A stretch of 64,000 nucleotides of DNA, from contig NC_060112.1 of the NCBI RefSeq assembly GCF_021155765.1, positions 13,082,001 through 13,146,000 on the forward strand, given 5' to 3'. A program made the position numbers and the translations under genes. Shown here one piece after another: positions 48,145-64,000 of this stretch (position 1 is its first letter; each line of letters begins with the position of its first letter). This DNA comes from Diprion similis (Eukaryota; Arthropoda; Insecta; Hymenoptera; Diprionidae). Under the pieces are notes generated by a model that saw only the letters and a program-made list of their open reading frames with translations, searched no databases and was not told the origin of the DNA.

Positions 48145-51100
48145 ATGGCAAGTATAACTATATCCGCAGTTCGTCCACGAACGAGTATTCTCGACAAGTC
48201 GTTGAGTAAAGGGAAAAGTGAGGTTAGCTTGAGTTGTTACGCTCTTTTGTTTTCTGAGCTTGTTCAATACTGCCAAAACCGCGTTTACACTGTGCCCGAA
48301 TTACAGAATAAGTAAGTAGTCTATGATCAATAATATCTACAGTAGTACTAGATCATTTATCATTTGTATTAGTCGAGATCACTGATTGCCAGTTGTGTTC
48401 TCAGTCATGCATGTACATTATATTTACATTTTTAAAACATTAAATGATCCATACAGACTGGCTGAAATGGGTGCTGAAGTAGGTCACAGAATGACGGACC
48501 TTCTTGTAATGAGAGAAAAGAGCGGGAAACGCGAAGTGAAACTTTTGAGTGTTCTTCTTTTTATTAAAAGCACAGTTTGGAAATCACTTTTTGGTCGTGA
48601 AGCTGACAAACTTGAACATGCTAATGACGATGATCGAACCTATTACATAATAGAAAAGGAAGCCCTGGTCAATAAGTTTGTCTCTGTTCCGAAAGACAAG
48701 GGAAGTCTAAATTGTGCATCATTTACTGCTGGAATCGTTGAGGCGATTCTGTCCGACTGTGGTTTTGTAAGTACTGGAATATTCACACAAGTATTATATA
48801 ATGATATGGAAAAATTTAATTTTATGAATACATGTAAGCAAATTATTTCAAATTTTTAGTTACGTTGTATATAGTAAAAATATCATGCAGAATTTACTCA
48901 GTAAAGGGATAAATGGCATACCGAAATTAGTTTGAAACTGTTTTACACTTTGCCAACTCAAATCTTAACTTAGACATTATTCACAGTTATTGAAAATTAA
49001 TCTATTACAAAACTAAACCCTTCTCTTTTTGAAAAGTGTTTTCAAAGCACTGGTATTAAATGCCAATGTAGAATCTACCCTGAATAACTTTCATACTATA
49101 TCCCAATTTTCATACTCACAATATAAGTGACTTCGTTAAGCCCACATGAATACACAAATGTTGGACACAGTGTCGAGCACATGTTGTTACCATTTTAAAC
49201 TCTGCAAGAAGTGTATTTCATTCATCATTTAAATAAATATAATGATATTGAATGTAAAAATTGCACTATATTGAATTCATCAAGAACGTCATTTCACTGG
49301 TTTTGTGTTCAAAGTATATGACAGTTTTCTAGTGAAAGTACTGTACTTCAGTTTAACTCGTTTACAGACCTTTATGAAATTCAATACGGAGACTTATTTG
49401 TTTTCTGACTAATGGTTGACATGTATGTACATATTTACAGCACGCTTTGGAACTGATTCTCTAAATGTTTTCAAACTAGCAAATGCATTATCAGTGATAT
49501 GTTCGAACTTCATACATAAATATGAATCATACTCAAATTTGTTACACAAATAAAACTAGAAAATTTAGAAGGAAGCAAGTAAAAGTTACGAGATACTGTA
49601 ATGCAACACTTAATCATTCGACATTAGATAAATTGAGCCATTGTCCTTGTACGAAATCTCTGATATGCATGGGAAAATGATCATTAGCATCTTGGTACTT
49701 CAGCATAAGTATTGTATCATCAACCTCACTGACCTGTTCATGCTTATCGCATATTTAATGCAGCAAGAATTACTAAGCTAACGATCAATTCGATACAGCT
49801 GATATGATTATTCTAATCATGATAATTCTACGTCAAACATTTAGAAAGTGAAGCTCCATCTTGTTTTATAATATAGTTTATTAGTGTCTAATGACTATCT
49901 AAGAATCCGTTATTCATTTCCATTTTATAGTACTCTAAATATGTGGATCGTATTGGAGATAGAAACAGTTTTGACCAATATTTTACATGGATCTGATTAC
50001 ACTATTTCGCCTTTATAGGAAAGGCTGTAACTGGTTAAGAATAGTGAATCTGCCTTATCGAAATTTCTGGCGCCAATTTTTTCAGAAGTGTTGACCTGAA
50101 AAAAATTTTTGTGCAAAATTACAGCTTACTACGTCGATTCTAAGACATCTTTGTGCTCAAAAAACGCGTTTCTTCGATTTTTACAGTTTTTAAACACCAA
50201 GAGGTAACCAAAAAATCTGAAAAAATTCTGAAACTTTAAAAACATCTCAATATTAATGGGAGAATTTTCTCCAATTTTTTTATACTAAACTCTATTTTTA
50301 ATCACCGCATCTTTCTTTAAAAAAATTATCTTGCAGTTTATAAATTTTTTTATTATTATAAAAAAAATTAATATGATTCTACTGTTCATTCCCTGAAAAA
50401 ATTCCGATCATGGGTGTCTTGCCTCAAAATGCTGGCCTAGGTAACCCCTACACACCCTGGAAGTATGTCCAGAGTTAACATAAACACCCTGTATAACAAT
50501 GCTATGTTTCTCAGCTTCATGTAAATTCCATTTAATCCATTTTCAGTATTGATATGACGTCAAAAATGCGAACATATCCAAAATTAACAATAAAATCTTA
50601 TTGTTTACATCTATTTGTTACGTCTCACAACTCTGGCCATGATTACCCATAAATTGAACTCAACGAAAAATTTATGTTTCCATTTTCAACGAAGAATGTG
50701 AAATTTTGTAGTTTTTTTTTTTTCCGAGTCGCAGGTCAAATTTGGAAACTTTTTTCAATATTCAAGGAATGAAGAGTAGAATCATGTCAATTTTTGTTAT
50801 AATAGAGAAATTTATACACTGTAAGATAATTTTTTTAAACAAAGATACGCTAATTAAAAATAGAGTTTAGCATTAATAAATTGGAAAAAATTCTCCCATC
50901 GATATTTAGATGTTTCTAATTTTTCAAAATTTTATAAGTTTTATTTCGTGGGCTCTTGATATTTAAAGACTTGATATTTTAAAGCATAAGGATCCCTTGG
51001 AACCGATTTAGATAGCTGTAATATTGCAAGAATTTTTTTTCAGGTTAACAACTTTTGAAAAAATTGGCACCACAAAAATCGGTGGGGGCAGATTCACCAT

Positions 51101-51687
51101 TCTTATCTAGCTAGACCCTTCCTGATTGTTAGTCATAATTTGAATTATTCGAGAAATACAACTTTGCATTTATAAGCTAGAGACAAACATGACTCATATT
51201 TCAAACCCAGTAAATTTCATTTGATGTAACAATGTACCGATGGTTAATCACAAAATATTGGTCATTCTATTTCCATATCTATCTGCATGGGCGGATACAG
51301 ATTTCGTTTCTGTTTGTTTGCATTTATCTTGGTCACTGGAAGTGGTAAACCGACAGTTGGAATATGCCCTATGAGTCACTTTCAGTCTGTAACTATTCGT
51401 CATTGTATTAGGTATGAGAAGTGCAGCACGAATCATATCAGCTCTCACCATTTCGTTTTTCAGCAAAATTTTTTACCAATGCTAAATGAGAACCATATTT
51501 GAGTTGCGAATATTTGAAAAAAAAAAATGTTGGCGATATGTAGGAGGTGTTTTCAAAACAATGATTTTTACTCATGTTATGTTTACAGCCAGCAAAAGTG
51601 ACTGCACATTGGCACAAAGGAACAACATATATGGTGAAATTTGATCATGCAGTTATTACTCGTGATAAGCAGCTTGAAGATCGTTAA
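48145..51687 (+). CDS. Trappc5: Trafficking protein particle complex subunit 5 (TRAPPC5/Trs31)
   Basis: Core subunit of the TRAPP tethering complexes, which act as Rab GEFs at the ER-Golgi and Golgi. Exons: 48145-48311, 48457-48766 and 51589-51687, giving 191 residues, close to the human length of 188. Landmarks: SILDKSLSKGKSEVSLS near the N-terminus, GHRMTDLL, KSTVWKSLFGREADKLE, a YYIIEKEALVNKFVSVPKDK segment, LNCASFTAGIVEAIL, and a C-terminus TYMVKFDHAVITRD. These are the conserved Bet3/TRAPP-fold blocks. No membrane segment is present. The second intron is 2.8 kb and holds a foldback element. AATAAA follows at 51872-51877. Confidence 0.96.
50017..51123. mobile_element. Foldback (long inverted repeat) element in the TRAPPC5 intron
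   Basis: The left arm (about 50017-50403) and the right arm (about 50762-51123, reversed) match along most of their length with scattered mismatches and small gaps. Both arms begin with AAGAATrGTGAATCTGCC just inside the ends. Both also contain GCCAATTTTTTCArAAG, GATGGGAGAATTTT-like, CTAAACTCTATTTTTAAT and ATGATTCTACTsTTCATTCC blocks. The centre (50404-50761) is unique and includes ACACCCTGTATA. There is no coding frame, so it is a non-autonomous element. I could not see a clear target-site duplication. On the transcript of TRAPPC5 this would fold into a hairpin of about 365 base pairs. Confidence 0.85.
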
Positions 51688-51871
51688 ATTAAATTGGTTT
51701 TCTAGGTACTTGTAAAGTATAAATAATAATTTTTCTCAATTACAAACTTTGAGGATTTTTGATTTTATGGAATCTGTTACATTAATATAACAGAAAGCCA
51801 ACTCACGAAATTCGTTACCCTACAATATAGAAATCAACTTCTATGAAATTGAATTACATTCTAACGTTACG

Positions 51872-51877
51872 AATAAA
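51872..51877 (+). other. Poly(A) signal of TRAPPC5
   Basis: AATAAA about 185 bases after the TRAPPC5 stop codon. Confidence 0.55.
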
Positions 51878-52143
51878 GAAAAATAAGTCTAATTAAATTA
51901 TTTGTACTGCAAGAAATTTCCTTCACTGCCCTTTTCACAACTTATGGTACATACGACTTTTACATCTCCACATCAAATACTATCCACTAATTATTTAGAA
52001 ATCCTTACACCTATAAAAAAAAACTACAGTTAATATAAGTTATGTATCATTATTATTGTTATTATTATTATCAATGTTGATGTTCTTTACATTATTATTT
52101 ATATTACAAGGTAATATTACTAACATTTGCTAATTTAACAGGT
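51878..52143. other. Convergent spacer between TRAPPC5 and NDUFB4
   Basis: Short AT-rich interval with an imperfect (ATT)n run at about 52047-52072. No coding signal. Confidence 0.6.
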
Positions 52144-54023
52144 TTAAGCAAACTTGAATTCTCTGTCAGCATAGCTGACCTGGCCAGTACGATATCTGTG
52201 CTCTTTCTCGTCCTGTGGTGAAAAGAAAAATATAAACATTAATAACCGTTCCAAATAGCTCTTTTACTTCCAGTATTGAAGTCTTGAAGTATTTAGCGAA
52301 ATAACATACCCTGTTCGTTTTCACTAGCCAAGAGAAGAAAATGATGGGTGTCCATATTGCTGTATAGTACTTCAGACCACCTTTCAGAGTGGGCCTAAAG
52401 TATTCATAGGTCTTGGCTCTCGCTGACATAAATCGTTGTATTCCTGGATCCAACTAAATACAAGCATTTTAATCAAGTATGAGTTTGCAAATCAAGATCT
52501 TATTCAAGTTACAAATCAATATATTGGCATATGTAATTTTTCTAAATGCAGGAAAACAAATGTACGTAGAGATAATTATCCTTATTCTTTTTTTTTTTTT
52601 TTATTGTCATATAACGACCGTTTGGAAACTATCCTGTTATATGTTGGACATTATTATTTTTGCTGAATTGGCTCCTAATAAATGATTCATAAAAGGCTTA
52701 ATCGCAATATGTATCTGATATATTCTCATTGTCAGTCTGTTGTTACAGGAAACAAAGAGAAGATGTCTGGCTTTTCAAAGATAGGAAACAGTATATTAGT
52801 TTTAATCACTAGCGTATGTGCGTAATATCCTTTGTTTCGATTAGTGAGTTTCATCTCCTTACAACTTTCTCCAAGTGCTTTGATCAATTTCGTTCAAATT
52901 TAATATTATAAAATAGAATACAGTTTCATGGTTGTAGATGAAAAATTGCTTATATCTCGCTTAATTTACGTAGTAGTTTTCAACAGTCGCTCAAAGTTTA
53001 GAATTGTATTATGAATTGATCCAATTAAATTATACGAGATAGTAAACAGAACCGCAAAACTAAACACCGCAGAATAGTTGATAAGACGTGGTAGTGTATA
53101 TCATAAATATAATGATAGCTGATAAGCTGTCACGAGGCCGACCTTTAACTTTAGACAACTAACAAATACGGATTTACATTCTTTCAATTCAAATCGATCT
53201 CATTGAATTTTTTACCGTAGAAATACCCGCACGTGCGTTCAAATATAACAGCTAAATATAAGAGGATTTTTATCTGACAAGTTGCTCGTGGAAAATTGTA
53301 AATTGAAAAATTTGAAAAAATTTGACAACTACTATTGTATACCCTGTTATATTAGTCTTATAGGATTAAAATAGGCGTCCAGTTAAGTACAAATAATTTC
53401 AGCGGTTTGTCGCTGGCCGTCCATTCTCGATGCATTCTGGTAATAAAGTAACAGAGAGCAGAAAATACCATGCTTGAATAGTACAAGCATACACGAATAA
53501 GATATCCAAATATAAAATACACGAGTAATCGATAACTCTAAAATTACTTGCTGAAATAATTCAACCATTTAATTTCGTAACTAATCATTTATCCGCCATT
53601 TTCGCAAACCCGCATTGCAGATAAACATTAGTTGGTAAACCTGTAAATTCCCCGGATCTCGTCTACGATATTTTTACATAACACATAACCTATGAAGGCA
53701 TTGATAGTGCTCTGTACTAAAACATGCTTAGCCTCGAATTAGTTTCAATTTTCACAAATGAAATTACTTCAACGAACAGACGTGAAAAACACCGAATGCG
53801 GTGTTTTGAGAATGTGAAGCTTGAGGAATTGAGGTTACGTATTGACTTAGGATTGTTATGCAAAACTACGCACCGGAGCACCCCCTTCGCCTGTTCCAGC
53901 TCGGTACGGGTTGAAGGCAATCTTGTGCAACTCCTGACGAAGCTCATTTCTCCGAGCATTTCTTTTAATTTCAAGCCTCAACTGCTCGGGTGAAATATCG
54001 TAATTATTTTTATCCGTCGTCAT
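52144..54023 (-). CDS. NDUFB4: NADH dehydrogenase 1 beta subunit 4 (NDUFB4, complex I B15)
   Basis: Accessory subunit of mitochondrial respiratory complex I in the inner-membrane P module. Three coding exons on the minus strand in transcription order: 54023-53874, 52453-52310 and 52212-52144, giving 120 residues. The N-terminal block YDISPEQLRLEIKRNA corresponds to YNISPETRRAQAE of human NDUFB4. The middle FRPTLKGGLKYY followed by a hydrophobic WTPIIFFSWLV matches the FRPTPKNS block and the single membrane helix. A short charged tail, TNRDEKEHRYRTG, follows. There is no cleavable presequence, as is normal for this subunit. All junctions are phase 0. The 1.4-kb first intron holds no other gene that I see. 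Confidence 0.92.
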
Positions 54024-54660
54024 GTCGATGATTCGGACTGCTGCGGCAGAACTGGTGAAAACCTACGAACCAGTATTACCAATCTTTTAACTGGTCAAGC
54101 TGAAGCTTCCTGAGCATGTGCAGATTATATTCATTTAATTTTCTCGAATGTTTATGATTTAGGCGAATGCTAAAGTCAATTCTAATGATTCTACAGTAAG
54201 CACATCAGCAATACCTAAGATCAATCATTTCTCGTACAGACATTCAGTATTTTTTCAATTTTTTATAATTGTTCCTCGTCGTCCCTCTCTCATTTTACGC
54301 AATTGAGAAGATATGCGTCAGTATAATGTTTTTAAAAACAATGAGCAGCGTGTTTTTGAAACAAAGCAAATAGAGCGTCCCTTAAATTCGAGACGTATAT
54401 TATTGCGGACCAAATTCCTTAGGAGTATATCTAGCGTTTCCATAGATTATCTAAAGTCGGTCAACATTTCTAAGAAATTTTCAAAATTTTCCTGTTACAA
54501 ACTGAAACAAGAGTAGATAAAATTCCTACATGCATATGTATATGCTCTAAGATATGTATGTACAAAGCAACTCTCGTAGATATGAATCTGATTCCACATA
54601 CCAAAGGTCTCGTGACAATGATTCAACATCGAGGCAGGAGGCGTTGATAGGCTAGCTCAC
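54024..54660. other. Divergent upstream region of NDUFB4 and cathepsin L
   Basis: No coding gene seen. It should contain the NDUFB4 promoter on the minus strand, which lacks an obvious TATA box. Confidence 0.5.
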
Positions 54661-54663
54661 CAA

Positions 54664-54723
54664 GTCACGTGGGTTACTCCAAATAAATAGCCCAATCATG
54701 TAGCCGTGAAGTAGTCATGTGAC
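54664..54723 (+). promoter_or_regulatory. Two CLEAR/M-box-like sites upstream of cathepsin L
   Basis: GTCACGTGGG begins at 54664 and GTCATGTGAC at 54714-54723. The CLEAR consensus bound by TFEB/MITF factors is GTCACGTGAC, and TCATGTGA is the classical M-box. Both lie 60 to 120 bases upstream of the TATA-like element of a lysosomal protease gene, which is the expected context for lysosome-biogenesis control. Confidence 0.55.
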
Positions 54724-54782
54724 CTTCTAGGTACTGGCTGAAGTAGGACGTCTGTAAGGTTTGTAAATACTGCTTTGTGCTG

Positions 54783-54861
54783 TATAAATTGTGCCAGTTG
54801 TTGAGCGACGGGCACGTTGAGCGGACGTGACTTGTGCATTAAATAGTAATCGAGTAAATTG
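54783..54861 (+). promoter_or_regulatory. Candidate cathepsin L core promoter and non-coding exon
   Basis: TATAAAT at 54783-54789 is followed by a GC-richer stretch ending in a GGTGAGTT donor at 54862. The coding exon is preceded by an acceptor (TATTTCCAG) ending at 55754. Together they imply a non-coding first exon of about 45 bases and an intron of about 890 bases. The assignment is by position only. Confidence 0.5.
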
Positions 54862-55754
54862 GTGAGTTCCAATATATTCATCTAAAACCATAATATATTT
54901 TTAATTATTCGATAAATACTTTAATCTTTTACTTAAAAATTAACAATTTTACTATTCTCATCATTTGTATCTGAGATATTCTTATGGCATTGAATCTGAC
55001 CCAATAGCTTCTCGAATTATACGTACGTCGTAAATAGTTTATTCATTTTTATTATTGGGGTCCTGTTTTAGGTATGTAACTTAAGGCCTATGAATATATT
55101 GTACATCACTTGCTACTACATAATAATTTTGTACATGAAATAATATATTGCCATGATATCAGCATTTTTCATTGTTATAATAAAATAATATTGTCCCACA
55201 ATTGTTGATCTCTGACCGAATTAACAGCTACAAATACCGTTATTCTATCTCAATTCTGCTCCTACTCGATTGCGCCATTGTAAATGTAATTGATATTTTA
55301 ATTTTTCCCTTCCAATTTGTCAATTCATTGCGTTTGTCAATACAAGCTGTAACATCCTCTCGTTGTATGGTTGGCAGAACTTACTGATTGTGAGAGCTAA
55401 AAGCGTCACTTTGTTTTGAATCCGAATTATAAGATGGCGTAAGGATACAAGTTGTTTTCTAAATTACAACAAAAAAAAAAAAAAAACCAAAGAAGAAGTG
55501 TCGTGTTGTGAAAGCCACTTGTGAGCGTTTAATGCGTTGTTAACTTTTACGGACAAACCGCAGATGTGAATCATACGACATTGTGATATCTGATATTGAA
55601 CTGTGGCTTTCAACAATTCCGTTCAAATAACTTATCGTTGATGCCACAGCGTTCCTTGTTTCATGCGTGTTAATTTTCATATGTGTAATTGCGGACGTCT
55701 CATCGGTGATTATTTTTCAATAAAATTCGAATAACCGTATTATGATATTTCCAG
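54862..55754 (+). other. Predicted first intron of cathepsin L
   Basis: AT-rich, no coding signal. Includes an A-run at about 55470-55486. Alternative transcription starts could lie within it. Confidence 0.4.
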
Positions 55755-55770
55755 GTAAACTGCGTTAATC

Positions 55771-59498
<3,728 letters not shown>

Positions 59499-62400
59499 TT
59501 ATGGCAGGCTAGAGTAATGAGATGATGTTATTGATGAAAAACTAGAAAAGTAAATTGAAGATTTAGGTCTACAAAGTGAAATCCTGTGAATTATTTCGTG
59601 TGTTTCCAATCTAACACTTTCATGTGAACATGTATTACATTGCTACTGGAAAAGTGATCAATTGCCATAGCGTGTTACAGTTGTAGTTAGCCAGTTAATG
59701 TACTTTGCGTGGCAATGCAATATATGAGAACTATATTTACTTTCTGGAATTATTATTCAACAGATAACATCCATTTCATATGTGATTCTAACTGATAAAG
59801 TTTAGGTACCTATTTTTGTTTTATTATTATTAAGCGATACATTTCATATTTTATATACTCGTAATTTTTAAATAATTTCAATATATAAGTATTAAATTAC
59901 AACCGTGAAAAATCAAATGCGAATAGTAATAAATATTTCAATCCACGGACAGATCTTGCCAATCCGACGTTAAAAACTGATGACATGAATGTAATATTTT
60001 ATATTTTAAATGTTAATGAATATGGAGTACTTGAATACAATTTGGTAGATTTGATTTTTGTTACTTATTCCTTATACATAGATCACACTAATAACGTGAA
60101 ATATTTATAAGTAAAATTTTTATTTATCATTTACCACATTATCTAATTTTACGTTGTAGAAGAACAAACAAATTCAGTAGAATATTATACGAATATAAAT
60201 CAGACATCAATAATAAGTCGAAACTTAGATTTACTATATCTCTAATAAAAATCCATTGCTCAGTCTATGGGGTTCCCAAATTCGGGTCAATATTCGGAGA
60301 ATCCGTAATTAGGAAAATATTTTTAATTGCACAAATTTAAATTAATATTCGACAGTGTTGTTACTTCTATGCCCAATGAATCTACCAATTCTGTCGACAA
60401 CATGTGTTCCATTTGTTACAATTTAGAAGAGAGGTACAAATTTAGTTGCATTTAAAATCCAGTGTACGATGTGTTGAATTTTTATTCCTATTGATACAGC
60501 AACGTTAATTTCTTGTTTTTTTTTTGTAAGCAGTAGGCAAAAATGGCGACAGAATAAAATGTGACACCTATACATATAACAACGAGTTAACGCCGTATGA
60601 TTTGGTCTTACAATTTCAAACTATAATTATGTATCATGATTAATAGATTAGCCTGATTTTCCGTCTTTTCTCTATATCTTAACGTAATGGCACACGTTAT
60701 TCCATAATTTCATGACTCATAGAATGGACTAAAAAATTTTCTGGCTGTTGTACAAGTCATAGAACTAAGTAACTTCATTGAAGTCGTCAGTGAATACATC
60801 GTGGCAGAGAAGGGATATAACATACTCAAAAGTAAATAGTTTCCAGTACATTATTTGTGCGATTCATTACTTTTCAATTATCACTGAATTGATTCAAATT
60901 ATGTAGTGAAGTAATTCGGACTTTCTTCAACTAACAAACTCCGAAACTACCTATTCAATTTCAACAGGGGTTGAATAAATTTCATGATACAAAGATGTTC
61001 CTTAAATAAGATATCTAATAGTAAAGGGTTATTCACACTAGTCTCAAGATTGTAATTGCAATATTACACATAATATTGCATAAAGTACATATAAAATTGC
61101 AATAATGTACATGGTAATTCATAAATTCAACAGTGTAACAACTTGTGTACTACTAATGATGAACCACGATCAAGCTAATTATTACTATACACTCAAGTAT
61201 ACTCACATTTTAGGCTTTTGAATCTTCACAGTCATTACGTGTTTTATAAACTATTCGGAAGCTGTCTGAATAGCTGGTTTTAGTACTTTTGCTCCGATGA
61301 GTACAGAGAGCTCGAATTTTCACCATGCATACTTTATCAATTGCAAGTAACTGCATGGAACAAATCGAACTAATACGGTACAATTATCGAACGCTATGTA
61401 TCGAAGGATTATCAAAGAGTGAACTAGAGTGTGAATCACTGGGTCTGTTATCTATTCAACAAATTACTGTTCTATAACTCAAAGTTGCTCAATTTTATTT
61501 TGCTATCTAAAATAAAATTTATTTACACAATAACTTTAATTGGGTATCTGATTTGGACTTTCTTTCAGTCTATATCCTGTGATTACAGGATGAGTCCGTA
61601 CATATTCAGTGAAGAAGAGGAGCTTACTTGATCAATAGGCGCCACTTCACAGCTAATCGGTTGAGTGATTAGGCAAACTACATTGAAGCGACGTACATCA
61701 ATATTGATATCGTCGTAAATAAGGAGCTTTTACACATTCATTGATGCAAACTTCCATCTTAGATCTATGTGATAGTTGGCTACTCTGATAATTAAGTAAT
61801 GATACAAACTAGTAACACTGAACGATATTGAATCTGTTGTCAAATTTTACTTTCTTTAGATGCCAATTGGTTTCTCAAAATACTTCCGACTAAACTTTTG
61901 TATTGAACAAGACTCTCATTGCCAGTTTGAGCAGCATCTGAACACTTGTAGTTGTCGTTGACAATGTTTGTATTTTCATATACAATGCCAACACTGAACC
62001 GTTAAATAATTTTGTTATTTGTTTATTTTTTTATTTTTTTAAAATTAATTTTTCATCAAAACTTCACTCTGATATCAATATTGGCGTTGCTTCAATGTGG
62101 TCTGTCTCTACAGCATCCATTGATCAACTAAGCTCCACAGATTCCTGGAGTTTGACTGACTCACCTTACATTTGTGTAAATGTGAATTCGACCAAATAAT
62201 GAAGTTCATAGTAAATTAAAATACTGTAGTTATATTCATAAGCTCGGTTATTTAAAACACAGGTTCGAAACTGGATCAGCGATTTAAAGAAAAATTTATT
62301 TTTGAAATTTTATTCTGTGCTACCTCAGTCGACAATTCGACTACTTTGTAGTTTTTGACAAGGGTAGCACAGAAGGTAGAACCCGTTGCATGGGCGCATA

Positions 62401-62559
62401 CAAGGATTTCTTGACTTGTGTGAGTTTAGAAATAAAAGAAGAAATACCTATTTTATGCGCACTTGCGACGAAAATAACTATTATGAAGTGATTATATTTC
62501 CTCGAAATGATGCTTGCAGGCTGTAGGATCAAAAGCTAATGATGAACTCAACCTACACG
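59499..62559. other. Intergenic region between cathepsin L and ZC4H2
   Basis: About 3 kb without a supported gene, AT-rich. A plausible cathepsin L poly(A) signal (AATAAA) is at 59928-59933. A ZC4H2 signal (AATAAA on the minus strand) is at 62295-62300. The segment 61591-62165 is an inverted repeat, listed separately. Confidence 0.6.
61591..62165. repeat. Short inverted-repeat element, MITE-like
   Basis: The left arm (about 61591-61715) and the reversed right arm (about 62065-62165) share TGAGTC near the ends, GGAGCTTAsTTGATCAAT, CATTGAAGCrACG and CAATATTGATATC. The arms are about 100-125 bases and imperfect. The centre is AT-rich and non-coding. This is consistent with a small non-autonomous DNA transposon, but no target-site duplication is clear. 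Confidence 0.6.
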
Positions 62560-63685
<1,126 letters not shown>

Positions 63686-64000
63686 CTAAAGAACGAAAGA
63701 TATTATCCATTTAATCATTTGGATCATCTTTTTAAAAACTTAAGACCATCAAATCGGAGACTGAAGCAAAATAAGACAACCATTGAATTAGATCTGATTT
63801 TAGAAAACACATAAACGGATATTAGCTTCAACCACAAGTGAAAAATGATTTAAACATGTCACTCGAATTGCTACAACTGTTATTTTTCCCAGGGTTGCCA
63901 TATTGTTTCAAATTTCTAAGCTTTCTGTGTGATCAGAAATATTCTACTATAAGTATAAATACGTTAGTTAATCAAATAATATTGCGTTTGTTGTGAACTA
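63686..64000 (-). other. ZC4H2 intron, running out of the window
   Basis: The exon at 63504-63685 starts at an acceptor (TTCTTTAG), so upstream exons must lie past 64000. No further exon is recognisable in these 315 bases. Confidence 0.6.

Overview
The window is nuclear DNA from an animal, most likely a holometabolous insect. It is AT-rich, and its genes have short GT-AG introns. The gene set includes an ovarian-tumor (otu) homologue with a Tudor-like segment, a multi-repeat beta-thymosin of the ciboulot type, an intronless inducible Hsp70, and insect-type regucalcin genes. A hymenopteran (for example a sawfly) is my best guess, but no species can be named from the sequence alone. No bacterial operon, CRISPR array, plasmid or virus is visible.

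Layout. Bases 1 to 11,295 hold no convincing coding gene, only low-complexity tracts, GC-richer islands and one candidate non-coding first exon near 3.6 kb. From 11.3 to 13.9 kb (+) is a beta-thymosin gene with five actin-binding repeats, four of them on identical 114-nt exons. From 16.0 to 22.7 kb (+) is a 13-exon otu/OTUD4-type gene. From 24.5 to 26.2 kb (-) is a small C2H2/U1-type zinc-finger gene with decayed finger remnants 3' of it. From 26.9 to 32.95 kb (+) is WDR6, a WD40 protein that partners a tRNA 2'-O-methyltransferase. From 33.7 to 35.6 kb (-) is Hsp70, with a TATA box and clustered heat-shock elements upstream. From 36.9 to 47.2 kb (+) are four tandem regucalcin (SMP-30) genes sharing one five-exon plan; the second carries an in-frame stop. 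From 48.1 to 51.7 kb (+) is TRAPPC5, whose second intron contains a 1.1-kb foldback element. From 52.1 to 54.0 kb (-) is the complex I subunit NDUFB4. From 54.8 to 59.5 kb (+) is cathepsin L, with CLEAR/M-box-like sites near its candidate promoter. From 62.6 kb to the window end (-) is the C-terminal half of ZC4H2, running out of the window.

The genes are mostly unrelated housekeeping loci. The one locally themed block is Hsp70 beside the regucalcin array (stress and calcium or lactone metabolism). That block also contains a degenerate repeat at 41.2 to 42.2 kb rich in HSE-like TTCnnGAA units. Exon boundaries were set by hand from GT-AG sites, reading frame and family similarity. All main gene models close in frame, but none has been checked against transcripts.
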